Shown: positions 45,487-56,774, counted from the stretch's first letter. The stretch is DNA of 64,000 bases from Ponticoccus litoralis (GCF_039769985.1 NZ_JBDNCH010000002.1:3720001-3784000); one strand, 5' to 3'. Numbers and translations are program-made. Notes: generated by a model not told the origin, from the letters alone.

Positions 45487-46271
45487 TCAGGCGAGCCGCG
45501 CGGCCCTGCGCGACCTGGATCTGGTGGCGCAGGATGTTGAGCATCTCGAGCACTTCGGGCGTATACAGGTGCTCCAGATCACGCGGCCCGGTGTCCGGCA
45601 CATCCAGCACGTATTGCGTGCGCGCCGGGCGCTGCGACAGAACCACCACCTGATCGGCAAGGAAGATCGACTCGCGCAGGTCGTGGGTGATCAGCACGCC
45701 GGTAAAGGGCTCTTCGGCCTTCACCTTGTGCATGGTCTGCCACAGGTCCTCGCGGGTGAAGGCATCCAGCGCGCCGAAAGGCTCGTCGAGGATCAGCACC
45801 TCGGGCTTGTGGACCAGCGCGCGGCACAGGCTGGCGCGCTGCCGCATGCCGCCGGACAGCTCCGAGGGCCGCTTGTCCTCGAAGCCCTCCAGACCCACCA
45901 GCGCCAGCAGGAAACGCGCGCGCTCTTCCTTCTGGGCCACTGGTCAGCGTGTTGGGCACGATTTCCAGCGGCAGGATCACGTTTTGCAGGATCGTCCGCC
46001 ACTCCAGCATCACCGGGTTCTGGAAGGCCATGCCGACCGTGGGGCGCGGCCCCTTTACCGGCGTGCCGTGCAGCGTGACGGTGCCCTCGTCCGGGCGCAT
46101 CAGGCCGGAAATCAGCTTGGTCAGCGTGGACTTGCCGCAGCCCGAGGGCCCGACGACGGCGACAAAGCCGCCCTCCTTCACGCTGACATCCAGCCCGTCC
46201 AGCACGGGCAACGGGCCGGACGGCGTCTTGTAGGCGTGCCGCACGCCCGCGATGTGGATCATCGATGTCAT
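45487..46271 (-). CDS. ABC transporter ATP-binding protein, NitT/TauT type (frameshifted)
   Basis: Walker A GPSGCGKST, signature LSGGMRQRASLCRAL, Walker B VLILDEPFGALD, and switch His in LITHDLRES. Two extra bases, near 45945 and near 45505, break the frame; corrected it reads TLTVAQKEERARFLL and ends QVAQAARLA, about 260 residues, the normal size. It supplies energy to the adjacent permease. Upstream gene: the substrate-binding protein. Confidence 0.88.
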
Positions 46272-46326
46272 GAGATCGTTCCCTTCTAGCAGGCCGCGCA
46301 GAGGATCCCCGCGCGGCCCGTCCGTT

Positions 46327-47331
46327 TCACTTCAGCGCAAAGCCGCCCTCGGGCAGGTAGGCGTCGGTGAAATAGGTCGACATATCGCCCATCGACTGGA
46401 ACGTGTAGATCGTGGCGATCTGGTCGAGCGCGCTGGCAAAGCGGTCCGCGTCGACCGGGCCAAAGCCGTTTTCCAGGGTGAAATCCGTCGCCACATTGGC
46501 CGCGATGGACAGTTCCAGACGGCGCTGCTCCAGCGCGGCATCGGCGGCGGGGTTGCGCTCGATCAGGCTGGGGATGGCGGCGGCGGGGTCGGCCACGGCA
46601 TCGGCCCAGCCCTTGGCGACGGCAGAGAGGAACCCCTCGATCACTTCGGGGTTCGCGGCGGCGTATTCGGTGTTCACGATGATCGCGTTGCCGTAAAGAT
46701 CGACGCCGTGATCGGCCATCAGCAGGGTCGTGATGTCCTCCTCCTCGATGCCCAGCCGCACGAGGTTCAGGTAGGACGAGAAGGAAAAGCCGGTGATCGC
46801 GGCGACGTTGCCCTGGGCCAGCATCGGCTCACGCGTGGGGAAGCCCACCGGCTCGACGGTGATGGCATCGGTGTCCAGGTCGTTCTCGGCGGCGAAGATC
46901 GGGAACTGCGCCCAAGCGCCATCGGGCGGCGGCGCGCCCAGCACCTTGCCCTCCAGGTCCTTCGGCGTCTCGACCCCCAGCGACTTGCGTCCGATCACCG
47001 CGAAGGGCGGCTTGTCGTAGATCATCATGGCCGCCTTGACCGGCGCATCGGGGTTCTGGTCGAGGAACTTGATCAGCGAGTTGATATCGGCAAAACCCAC
47101 CGGAAAGGCCCCGGTCGCCACCTTCGGAATCGCATCGAGCGAGCCCGACCCGGCGCTGATCTCGACCGACAGGTCGGCCTCTTCGAAATAGCCCTTGTCG
47201 ATGGCGACGAAATAGGGCGCGGCGGGGCCTTCGAATTTCCAGTCCAGGGCAAAGGGCACATCGGTCTGCGCCCAGGCCGAACCGGCCAGCAACAGGCCAG
47301 CGGCGGCGGCGGCGATCTTTGGGTAAATCAC
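46327..47331 (-). CDS. ABC transporter substrate-binding protein (NMT1/THI5-like)
   Basis: A 334-residue periplasmic protein with signal peptide (MIYPKIAAAAAGLLLAGSAW then AQ). The mature part has VPFALDWKFEGPAAPYFVAI, GFADINSLIKFLDQ and APPPDGAWAQFPIF, typical of SsuA/ThiY/NMT1 family receptors for nitrate-, sulfonate- and pyrimidine-type ligands. GTG start with AGGAGAG upstream. First gene of the transporter operon. Confidence 0.88.
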   Translation of the reverse strand: MIYPKIAAAAAGLLLAGSAWAQTDVPFALDWKFEGPAAPYFVAIDKGYFEEADLSVEISAGSGSLDAIPKVATGAFPVGFADINSLIKFLDQNPDAPVKAAMMIYDKPPFAVIGRKSLGVETPKDLEGKVLGAPPPDGAWAQFPIFAAENDLDTDAITVEPVGFPTREPMLAQGNVAAITGFSFSSYLNLVRLGIEEEDITTLLMADHGVDLYGNAIIVNTEYAAANPEVIEGFLSAVAKGWADAVADPAAAIPSLIERNPAADAALEQRRLELSIAANVATDFTLENGFGPVDADRFASALDQIATIYTFQSMGDMSTYFTDAYLPEGGFALK

Positions 47332-47806
47332 GGGGGTCTCTCCTCGGTCAGATCATTCCCTGTCCGGGTCAGGGTAAGCGACCCCCGGGCCGGTCCGTTA
47401 GCAATTCCGGGCAAATCTGCCGAGTTTTTTGTCGTTTTCTCGGGCACTATGGCCAGAAGCGCCGAAAAAGCAGGCGCCGACGGGGGCAATCTCCCCGATA
47501 TCCAGCCCTGCCCCGCAGATGGCGGCCCCGCCGCGCGCCCCTGCGCAGCCCGCTGTCCCGGGGAAGACCCGCGCCACCCTCCGCCGCCCGATCCGGCAGG
47601 CCGGAGTGACGCCACCCGCGTCCTCCCGAGCGCGAGGCCGCCGATCCTCGGCGCGCACCTCGGGCAGCATGCCGGGGAGACCTTGCCAGAAACCCTGCCT
47701 GCGCCCTCGTCGCATTCCTGCGACCCCGCCGCCGATCCCCGCAGCGCGGCAATGGAAAAGCCCCGGCCTGCGGGACCGGGGCTTTCCATACTCTCGGCCT
47801 GCGGCA
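47332..47806. other. intergenic region between the transporter operon and coxM
   Basis: About 475 bases. Long open frames cross it on both strands but none has protein-like content or a ribosome site. It should contain the transporter promoter. The only clear element is the terminator at 47753-47788. Confidence 0.6.
47753..47788 (-). terminator. rho-independent-like terminator after coxM
   Basis: TGGAAAAGCCCCGG and CCGGGGCTTTCCA form a stem of about 13 bp with a 9-base loop. On the minus strand it lies about 20 bases after the coxM stop and shows a short U run in the right arm. Confidence 0.65.
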
Positions 47807-48595
47807 TCACCCGGCGGCGGCAACCGCCCGCTTGGTCATGACCGACACCAGATGCGCGCGATAGGCGGCCGTGCCGTGCAGGTCAGAGATCATGTCGTCC
47901 GCCGGCACCGACAGCCCGTCCAGCGCCGAGGCCGAGAAGCTGCCCGCCAGCGCCTCTTCGGCGGCCCCCCAGCGATGCACGCCGTCGTTCGACGCGCCGG
48001 TCACGGCGACCCGCACGCCCGAAGACCCGCGCGACACGAAGACCCCCACCAGCGCAAAGCGCGAGGCGGGCTGTTCGAACTTCACATAGGCCGCGGCCTC
48101 CGGGATCGGGAACTTCACCGCCGTCACGATCTCGCCCTCTTCCAGCGCGGTCGTGAACATGCCCTGAAAGAAGTCGTCCGCCGCGATCTCGCGGGTGTTG
48201 GTCACGATGGTCGCGCCCGATCCCAGCGCCGCCGCCGGGTAGCAGGCCGAGGGGTCGTTGTTGGCGATCGAGCCGCCAATGGTGCCGCGATTGCGCACCG
48301 CCGGATCGCCGATATTGCCGGCCAGCGCCGCCAGCGCCAGGTAATGCGCCGCCGCCTCGCGCGCCACCGTGGCATGGGTGGTGCCGCCGCCCAGGGTCAG
48401 CACGCCCGCCTCGGCACTCACCCCCTTCATCTCGTCGATGGCCGAAAGGCTCACCAGCACGGACGGCATCGCCAGCCGCTGCTTCAGCGTCGGGATCAGC
48501 GTCTGACCGCCGCCCAGAGCCTGCGCATCCTCCTGCTGCAGCGCCGCGACCGCATCGGCCACCGTCTTCGGGCGCACCATATCGAATGAATACAT
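47807..48595 (-). CDS. molybdenum hydroxylase FAD-binding medium subunit (CoxM-like)
   Basis: A 262-residue flavoprotein. FAD-binding motifs ALGGGQTLIPTLKQRL (about residues 26-41) and NRGTIGGSIANNDPS (about 104-118) match the CO dehydrogenase/xanthine dehydrogenase medium subunit. It passes electrons from the 2Fe-2S subunit to the respiratory chain. AGGAGG lies eight bases upstream. It is the last gene of the cox-like operon, separated from coxL by a dispersed repeat. Confidence 0.88.
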   Translation of the reverse strand: MYSFDMVRPKTVADAVAALQQEDAQALGGGQTLIPTLKQRLAMPSVLVSLSAIDEMKGVSAEAGVLTLGGGTTHATVAREAAAHYLALAALAGNIGDPAVRNRGTIGGSIANNDPSACYPAAALGSGATIVTNTREIAADDFFQGMFTTALEEGEIVTAVKFPIPEAAAYVKFEQPASRFALVGVFVSRGSSGVRVAVTGASNDGVHRWGAAEEALAGSFSASALDGLSVPADDMISDLHGTAAYRAHLVSVMTKRAVAAAG

Positions 48596-48631
48596 CGTTT
48601 TTCCTCCTGGGACCGCGAAGACCCTCTGTTT

Positions 48632-48680
48632 CTTCTTGGTCCAAATACCCTTCGGGGGTCCGGGGGCAGACAGCCCCCGG
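48632..48680 (-). repeat. dispersed intergenic element, copy 3
   Basis: On the minus strand: hairpin GGGGGCTGTCTGCCCCC, a link, then AAGGGTATTTGGACCAAGAA. It sits between coxL and coxM, 3' of coxL and in coxL's orientation. Confidence 0.68.
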
Positions 48681-48690
48681 CGCTCTCAAC

Positions 48691-51064
48691 TCAGTGCTGC
48701 ATCGCCTGCCAGACGCGCGAGGGCGAGACCGGCATATCGATATGGGTCACATGGCTGTGGCCCGCCGAATGCAGCGCGTCGATCACCGCGTTCACCACCG
48801 TCGGCGGCGAGCCGATCGCCCCGGCCTCGCCGCAGCCCTTCACCCCAAGCGGGTTGTGCGTGCAGGGCGTCTGGCACGAGTGGTCGACCACGTAGTTCGC
48901 CATCATCGGGATGTCGTCGGCGCGCGGCATGGCATAGTCCATGTAGGACGCTGACAGCAGCTGGCCGTTCTCGTCGTAGGCGCAGTTCTCCAGCAGCGCC
49001 TGCCCGATCCCCTGAGCGATGCCGCCGTGGACCTGGCCCTCGACGATCATCGGGTTGACCACATTGCCGAAGTCGTCGGCAGAGACGAACTTCTCGATGG
49101 TCACCTTGCCGGTTTCCGGGTCGACCTCGACCTCGCAGGCATAGGCGCCCGCCGGGTAGGTGAAGTTGGCGGGATCGTAGAAGGCCGTCTCTTCCAGCCC
49201 CGGTTCGATATCCTCCAGCGGGTAGTTGTGCGGCACATAGGCGGCCAGCGTCACGTCGCCCCAGGCCACCGACTTGTCCGTGCCCGCAACCGAGAACTGG
49301 CCGTCCTTCAGCTCGATATCCGCATCCGAGGCTTCCAGCAGGTGACCGGCGATCTTCTTGGCCTTGTTGATGATCTTCTCGGTCGCCCGCACCATGGCAG
49401 AGCCGCAGACCGCAAGGCTGCGCGAGCCATAGGTGCCCATGCCGAAGGGGATCTTCGAGGTGTCGCCGTGCACGATGTCGATCATGCTCTCGTCGATGCC
49501 CAGCATCTCGGCCACGACCTGCGGGAAGACCGTCTCATGGCCCTGACCGTGCGAATGCGCGCCCACCATGACCGAGATCGAGCCGGTGGCGTTCACCCGC
49601 ACGGTGGCGGCATCGTACAGACCCGCACGCGCGCCCAGCTGACCCACCGGGTTCGACGGCGCGATGCCGCAGGCCTCGATGAAGCAGTTGATGCCCAGAC
49701 CGCGCAGCTTGCCCTCGGCCTCGCTCTCCTTCCGACGCGCCTCGAAATTGCCGAGGTCCATCAGCGCTTCCATCTTGTCCATGGTCGCGACGTAATCGCC
49801 GGTGTCGTATTCGACCGCCACGGGGGTGGCATAGGGGAAGGCGGTGATGAAGTTCTGCCGCCGCAGCTTGATCGGGTCGACGCCCAGCTCGCGGGCGGCC
49901 ATATCGATCACCCGCTCCAGCTGGTAGGTCGCCTCGGGGCGGCCCGCGCCGCGATAGGCGTCCACCGGCACGGTATTGGTGAAGACGGCCTTCACGTTCA
50001 CCTGCACGGCGGGGGTCTTGTAGTTGCCCGCCATCAGCGTCCCGTGCAGCCAGGTCGGCACAGAGGACGAGAAGGTCGAGAGATAGGCACCCATGTTGGC
50101 ATAGGTGTCGGTGCGCACGGCGGTAAAGTTGTTATCCGCATCCAGCGCCAGTTCGATCTTGGTCACGTGGTCGCGGCCATGGGCGTCGGACATGAAGGCC
50201 TCGGAGCGCGACGAGGTCCATTTGACGGGCCGGTTGATCTGCCGCGAGGCGAAGGTGACAAAGGCCTCTTCCGCGTAGTGGAAGATCTTGGTGCCAAAGC
50301 CGCCGCCCACGTCGGGCGCCACGACCTTCAGCTTGTGCTCGGGGATGCCGAGGACGAAGGCGCCCATCAAGAGCCGGATCACATGCGGGTTCTGCGAGGT
50401 CGTATAGAGCGTCGACTCGTCGTTCGCCCGGTTGTAATCGCCAAGCGCGACGCGCGGCTCCATCGGGTTGGCCACCAGACGGTTGTTCACCAGTTCCAGC
50501 GTGGTGACATGCGCGGCCTCGGCAAAGGCCTTGTCCGTGGTTTCCGTATCGGTGCCGAACTGCCAGTCATAGCAGAGGTTGTCCGCGATATCGTCGTGCA
50601 CCTTTGTGGCGCCCTCGGCCAGCGCGGCCTTCATGTCGACGACGGCGGGCAGCTCGGAGATATCGACCTCGATGGCCTCGGCTCGCATTGCGCGCCTCTT
50701 CGAGGCTCTCGGCCACGATGGCGGCAATCGGGTCACCGACGTGACGCACCTTGCCCTGTGCCAGCACCGGGTGCGGCGGTTCCTTCATCGCCTCGCCGTG
50801 CTTGTCGGTCACCTGCCAGCCGCAGGGCAGACCGCCGACACCCTCGAAATCGGCGCCGGTGAAGATCCGCACGACGCCGGGCATCCCCGCCGCGGCCTCG
50901 GTGTTGATGGAATTGATCGTCCCGTGCGCCATGTCGGAGCGCAGGAAATAGCAGTAGGTCTGCCCGTAGACGGAAATATCGTCGGTGTACTGACCGGCTC
51001 CGGTCAGGAAGCGCACGTCCTCGCGCCGCTTCTGGCTTGCGCCGATGCCATGATCTTTCGGCAT
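48691..51064 (-). CDS. form II aerobic CO dehydrogenase-like large subunit, Mo-binding (frameshifted)
   Basis: The catalytic molybdopterin subunit of a xanthine-dehydrogenase-family enzyme. The active-site loop reads AYRGAGRPE (about 49940-49970), the form II signature, not the AYXCSFR of verified CO dehydrogenases, so CO oxidation is not assured. Other Mo-domain segments are GGGFGTKIFHYAEEAF and GAIGSPPTVVNAVIDAL. An extra base near 50690 splits the gene; corrected length is about 790 residues, as expected. GGGAGG precedes the ATG. Confidence 0.87.
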
Positions 51065-51147
51065 GGGTATCCTCCCTGGAATGGGTCGGGGTCAGGGCCC
51101 CTCCCCGGAAATCTGGCTAGGGCGGGCCCGCGGCCCACCCGCGAAAA

Positions 51148-51633
51148 TCACTCTGCGGCGACCGCCGGCACGTCCTGGCCCGATGCGGCCAGGATCGCGC
51201 GGACGATATTGTGGTAGCCGGTGCAGCGGCAGATGTTGCCCTGCAGGTGGTGGCGCACCTCGGCCTCGGTGGGCTTGGGATTGTCCTTCAGCAGCGCCGC
51301 CGCCGCCATGACCATGCCCGGCGTGCAGAAACCGCACTGAAGCCCGTGGTATTCCTGGAACGCCGCCTGGATCGCGTTCAGCGTGCCGTCCTGCGCCGCC
51401 TGCCCCTCGATGGTCGCCACCTCGGCGCCCTCGGCCTCGGCCGCGAACATGGTGCAGGCCTTCACCTGCAGGCCGTTGACGTGGATCGTGCAGGCGCCGC
51501 ACTGCGAGGTGTCGCAGCCGACATGCGTGCCGGTCAGACGCAGTTCCTCGCGCAGGAACTCCGTCATCAGGGTGTTGCCCTTGACCGACTTGGTGACGGA
51601 CCTGCCGTTCACCACCATCGTCACTTCTGCCAT
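51148..51633 (-). CDS. molybdenum hydroxylase 2Fe-2S small subunit (CoxS-like)
   Basis: A 161-residue protein binding two [2Fe-2S] clusters. The plant-type cluster uses GCDTSQCGACTIHVNG plus Cys in VKACTMFA; the second uses QCGFCTPGMV and NICRCTGYHNIV. It conducts electrons from the molybdenum centre to FAD. GGGAGG precedes the start. It lies between coxG and coxL, matching the usual cluster order. Confidence 0.92.
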   Translation of the reverse strand: MAEVTMVVNGRSVTKSVKGNTLMTEFLREELRLTGTHVGCDTSQCGACTIHVNGLQVKACTMFAAEAEGAEVATIEGQAAQDGTLNAIQAAFQEYHGLQCGFCTPGMVMAAAALLKDNPKPTEAEVRHHLQGNICRCTGYHNIVRAILAASGQDVPAVAAE

Positions 51634-51712
51634 CTTGCTATCCTCCCTGGATGTTCAAATCTGGGTAATCCGGCGCAGCCGCGCGCCGGGAAAATCTCGG
51701 TAACCGGATGGT

Positions 51713-52237
51713 TCACGAAACCATGCGCTTGAACCAGCCTTTTTTCTTGCCGTCCTGATCCGGCGCGTCGGTCTCGGGCGCCGCGTCCGGGTCGGACGGC
51801 CCCTCGACCGCCTGCTGGAAGTTGTCGAAGAACTGGTCGGCCATCTTCTTGGCGAAACCGTCGATGATGCGGCTGCCCAGCTGCGCCAGCTTGCCGCCCA
51901 CGTTGGCTTCGACCGCATAGGTCAGCTCGGTGCCACCCTCGACAGGCGCCAGCGCCACGTCCGCGCCGCCCTTGGCGAAACCGGCGGCCCCGCCCTTGCC
52001 TTCGCCCGAAAGCGTGACCGCATTGGGCGCGTCCATGTTCGACAGGCTGACCTGCCCCTTGAAGGTCGCCTTCACCGGGCCGACCTTCTGGACAACCGTC
52101 GCCTCGAAGCCCTCTTCCGCAGAGCCGGACATCTCGGTGCAGCCGGGCACGCAGGCCTTCAGCACCTCGGGGTCGAGGATCGCGGCCCAGACCACCTCCT
52201 GCGGGGCCTTGATGATACGGGAATCGCTCATTTTCAT
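51713..52237 (-). CDS. CoxG-like SRPBCC protein
   Basis: A 174-residue protein; the first 145 residues form the CoxG/SRPBCC domain (IKAPQEVVWAAILDPEVLKA, VPGCTEM, VGGKLAQLGSRIIDGFAKKM). A charged Pro/Asp/Lys-rich tail follows (APDQDGKKKGWFKRMVS). CoxG recruits or stabilises the dehydrogenase at the membrane in Oligotropha and mycobacteria. First gene of the operon; AAAGGA lies eight bases upstream of ATG 52237. Confidence 0.86.
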   Translation of the reverse strand: MKMSDSRIIKAPQEVVWAAILDPEVLKACVPGCTEMSGSAEEGFEATVVQKVGPVKATFKGQVSLSNMDAPNAVTLSGEGKGGAAGFAKGGADVALAPVEGGTELTYAVEANVGGKLAQLGSRIIDGFAKKMADQFFDNFQQAVEGPSDPDAAPETDAPDQDGKKKGWFKRMVS

Positions 52238-52779
52238 GGATTCAGTCCTTTCCGTGTCAGGCGCAGCCTGAGGCGCGGGGCCGGGGCCGGGGATATTAGA
52301 CCAAGGGCGTAGCCGCGCACGCCGCGTCACCAGAGCCCCCGCTTCCGGGGCATCCCGCAAGCCCAGACAACCACATCGATTCGGCCTTTCGCCAGCCCGG
52401 CGCCGACGGCATCGTCCGCCGCCTTTGCACATCGAGGTTAGGCGAAACGCCCCGACGATCCCAGCACCCATTTCGGTCGGTCCGGCCCGGGCAGCGGAGA
52501 CCCATGGCGGCGGCCAGTCCCCGCTCGCGCAACAGCGTAACTGCGACATCGGTCCCATGGCCACTTCGGCGCCGCGCCGCGCTCGCCCGCAGCGCGCGCA
52601 AGAGTTTTCGAAAACTCTTTGAAGTTTCTTCGAAGAAACTTGCCACTGTCGCCGCCCCTCCGGGCTATGCGCGGCGGGGCCGCTGCCCCTGTGGCCACCC
52701 TTGATCAGCGACACCCGGCGGCACGCATTGCAGTTTCAGGCAAAATACGGCAGGTTGCCGCAAACGACGGACATGCCAC
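52238..52779. other. divergent intergenic region between coxG and the DeoR-type gene
   Basis: About 540 bases without a supported gene. It contains the two 20-bp palindromes described separately and a degenerate version of the dispersed repeat near 52291-52306 (GATATTAGACCAAGGG). The promoters of both flanking operons must lie here. Confidence 0.6.
52600..52641. promoter_or_regulatory. two adjacent 20-bp perfect palindromes
   Basis: AAGAGTTTTCGAAAACTCTT (52600-52619) and AAGTTTCTTCGAAGAAACTT (52622-52641), separated by two bases. Perfect dyads about two helical turns apart suggest a cooperative dimer-binding operator in this divergent region. Confidence 0.55.
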
Positions 52780-53531
52780 ATGACCCGGCCAAACACACCC
52801 GAAGCCCGACAAGAGGCACTGCGCCACCGTCTCGATGCGGGCGAGGCGCTCAGCCTCAGCGCGCTTTCGCGGGAATTCGGCGTCTCGCCCGACAGCATTC
52901 GGCGCGACCTCAAGGCACTGGAATCGCAGGGCCTCGCCCGTTGCATCCGGGGCGGCGCGCTGCCACCGCAGCCACTGGCGCGTGCCACGCTCGACCGCCT
53001 GCCAGAGATGGACCACGCCGCCCTGACCGCCGCCGCCCTGCCGCTGATCGCGGACGGCATGGTGGTGTTCATGGACGGCGGCACGACCATCGCCGCGCTT
53101 GCCGCCGCCCTGCCCCGGCTTCCCGGGGCGCTGATCGTGACGCCCGCCCCCGCCGTGGCGCTGGCCACCCTGCGCCGGGGCACACCGACGCATCTGATCG
53201 GCGGCCGCCTCTCGCCCTCCGGTGCCATCGCAGTCGGCTCGGACAGCACGCGGGCGCTGTCGCGCATCGCCGCCGACCTCGCCCTGCTGGGGGTCTGCGG
53301 CATCGACCCCGGCTTCGGCCTCTCGGTAGGGACAGCGACGAGGCCGCGGTCAAGCGCGCCATGCTCGACGCGGCCCACCGCAGCGCCCTGCTGAGCGCCG
53401 CGGCAAAGCTTGGCACCCGCAGCCGGTTCCACGTCGCCCCCTGCGTGGCGCTGGACATCCTGATCACCGATGCGCCCGCCGAGGCGACGCCCGCCTATTC
53501 AGACCTCGGAATGGAGATCCGCCATGCCTGA
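52780..53531 (+). CDS. DeoR/GlpR-family transcriptional regulator (frameshifted)
   Basis: An N-terminal winged HTH (LSALSREFGVSPDSIRRDLK, about residues 25-50) and a sugar-phosphate sensor domain (MVVFMDGGTTIAALAAALPR) typical of DeoR-family repressors. One base is missing near 53330; corrected, the C-terminus continues DSDEAAVKRAMLDAAHRSAL to MEIRHA, about 250 residues, the family norm. The stop overlaps the MFS gene start, so the regulator probably controls that transporter. Confidence 0.86.
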
Positions 53532-54693
53532 CATCCGCCGCGCCCGCCTTGCGGTCTCTGCCGCCTTCGCCCTGAACGGCGCGCTTCTGGGCGCCTGGGC
53601 CAGCCGGGTTCCGGCGGTGCGCGACCGCTTCGAGCTATCCGAGGGCGCGCTCGGACTGATGCTGCTGGTCATGGGGGTTGGCGCTCTCCTGTCCTTCCCG
53701 CTGGCGGGCAGCATGGCCGACCGGCGCGGCGCCTACCCGGTCGCCTGTCTGCTGGCCTGCCTCTACCTTCTGACCATCGTCGCCATCGGCCTCGCCCCGG
53801 TCCCCCTCGCGCTGGCCGCCGCGCTCTTCGCCTTCGGCGCCTGCCACGGCGCCATGGACGTGGCGATGAACAGCTGGGCGGCAGAGGTCGAACGCACCTC
53901 GGGCCGCTCGATCATGTCGTCCTTCCACGCAATGTGGAGCCTCGGCGCCGGTCTGGGCGCGGGCGGAGGCTGGCTGGCCACCCGCGCGGGCCTGTCGCTC
54001 GACGCGCATTTCGCCCTGACCGCCCTGGCGGTGGCGCTTGTCTTCGGCCCGCTGATCCGCACCCGCTGGGACAGCCGCCGCAGCGCGCCCGCCGCCAAGG
54101 GGCCGGTCTTTGCCCTGCCGCGCGGCGCGCTGGTGCTGGTGGGCGTTGTGGCCACGGCAGCGGGGCTCGGAGAGGGCGCCGCCGCCGACTGGAGCGCGGT
54201 CTTCCTTGCCGATGTGGTCGGCACCACGCAGTCGCAGGCGGCCCTGGGCTATGCCATCTTCAGCGCCACCATGGTGGCGATGCGGCTCTGCGTCGACGGG
54301 CTGATCACGCGCTTCGGCCCGGTGGCCACCGCCCGCGCCGCCGGGCTTTTCGCCGCCCTCGGGACGGGACTGGTGGTCGGCCCGGCCACGCTGCCGCTGA
54401 CGCTGGCCGGCTACGTGCTGATCGGCATGGGCTACGCGGCGGTGATCCCCATGGCCTTCAGCCGCGCCGCCGCCGACCCGGACGTGCCCGCCGGACAGGC
54501 CATCGCCTCGGTCGCGACGCTGGGGTACGGCGCCATGCTGATGGGGCCGCCCGCCATCGGCTTCCTCGCGGAACTGACCTCGCTGCGCCTCGCCACGGCC
54601 CTTGTGGGCGCCGCGGCACTCGCCATCACCGCCCTCGCCCCGGTGCTCGGCCAGGGCCGCGGCCTGCCACGGGGCCGGACCGCAGCAGGCTGA
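53524..54693 (+). CDS. MFS transporter
   Basis: A 389-residue inner-membrane protein with about 12 helices. MFS motif A is degenerate around PLAGSMADRRGAYPVACLLA. The segment CHGAMDVAMNSWAAEVERTSGR is typical of the fucose-permease-like/YbjJ subfamily. The start overlaps the regulator's stop. The substrate is not evident; a DeoR-type partner suggests a sugar or sugar derivative. Confidence 0.83.
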   Translation: MPDIRRARLAVSAAFALNGALLGAWASRVPAVRDRFELSEGALGLMLLVMGVGALLSFPLAGSMADRRGAYPVACLLACLYLLTIVAIGLAPVPLALAAALFAFGACHGAMDVAMNSWAAEVERTSGRSIMSSFHAMWSLGAGLGAGGGWLATRAGLSLDAHFALTALAVALVFGPLIRTRWDSRRSAPAAKGPVFALPRGALVLVGVVATAAGLGEGAAADWSAVFLADVVGTTQSQAALGYAIFSATMVAMRLCVDGLITRFGPVATARAAGLFAALGTGLVVGPATLPLTLAGYVLIGMGYAAVIPMAFSRAAADPDVPAGQAIASVATLGYGAMLMGPPAIGFLAELTSLRLATALVGAAALAITALAPVLGQGRGLPRGRTAAG

Positions 54694-54741
54694 CAACGGC
54701 CACCCCCGCAGCAGACGAAACCGAAACCGGCCCCGCCCCAT

Positions 54742-54905
54742 GGCTTGCTTCGGAGCCGTCCTTCGCCTGCCGCCCGCAGGACAGCTCCGGCTGCCCGGGC
54801 CAAACCAAATCGCCGAGGGGCCCCGGAACGGGGAGACGGCTATTTTGCTTGGCCCGGGCAGCCGGAGATGGCACGCAGGGCAAGGGGAAGGACGGCTTCG
54901 AAGGC
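54742..54905. other. multi-arm inverted repeat between convergent genes
   Basis: Perfect 18-base inner arms TCCGGCTGCCCGGGCCAA (54786-54803) and TTGGCCCGGGCAGCCGGA (54849-54866), plus imperfect outer arms sharing AGCCGTCCTTC (near 54754 and 54888). It fills most of the 284-base gap between the MFS and ATPase genes, where a bidirectional terminator is expected. Confidence 0.6.
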
Positions 54906-54977
54906 TTGCTTGGGTGAGTGCCAGAGCTGGCGGGAAGGGTTTTCCTGCGAAACCCTTCCCCCGCGCCAGTCCCACCC

Positions 54978-56531
<1,554 letters not shown>

Positions 56532-56652
56532 CGTCACCCTTCCTGTCCCGCTTTCCGTCCCGCTTCGCCGGCTCAAGGCCCCTTGGCCGCCCCCGTCCCG
56601 CAGGTCACCCCCAAAAATACAAACTTAACCTTTTGATGCCATAGTCATTGTT

Positions 56653-56734
56653 GGTCCGGGGCGTCATGTCCTCTCCTGCCCCGGACCGACTTCCTCCCTG
56701 TCAGACTGGCCGCGCCCCCGGGCGCGGCTTTTTT
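56653..56734 (+). ncRNA. candidate small RNA with terminator
   Basis: A perfect 10-bp stem GGTCCGGGGC/GCCCCGGACC (56653-56662, 56678-56687), a pyrimidine-rich single strand (ACTTCCTCCCTGTC), then a strong terminator stem GCCGCGCCC/GGGCGCGGC (56709-56728) with six T. No coding frame ends here, so a terminator implies a short plus-strand RNA. A promoter is not clear. Confidence 0.4.
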
Positions 56735-56774
56735 GTGCAGGCCCATTCTTGTCGTCTGGGTTTCACAAAGCCTG

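Noticed and set aside
45487..46271. ABC ATPase as a true pseudogene
   Set aside because: Both disruptions are single extra bases and correction restores every ATPase motif and a normal stop; indels of the same kind hit essential genes nearby.
46252..47841. A 529-residue plus-strand frame over the binding-protein gene
   Set aside because: Antisense shadow of the signal-peptide-bearing substrate-binding protein.
49027..50862. A 611-residue plus-strand frame
   Set aside because: Antisense to the CoxL-like gene, with low-quality composition.
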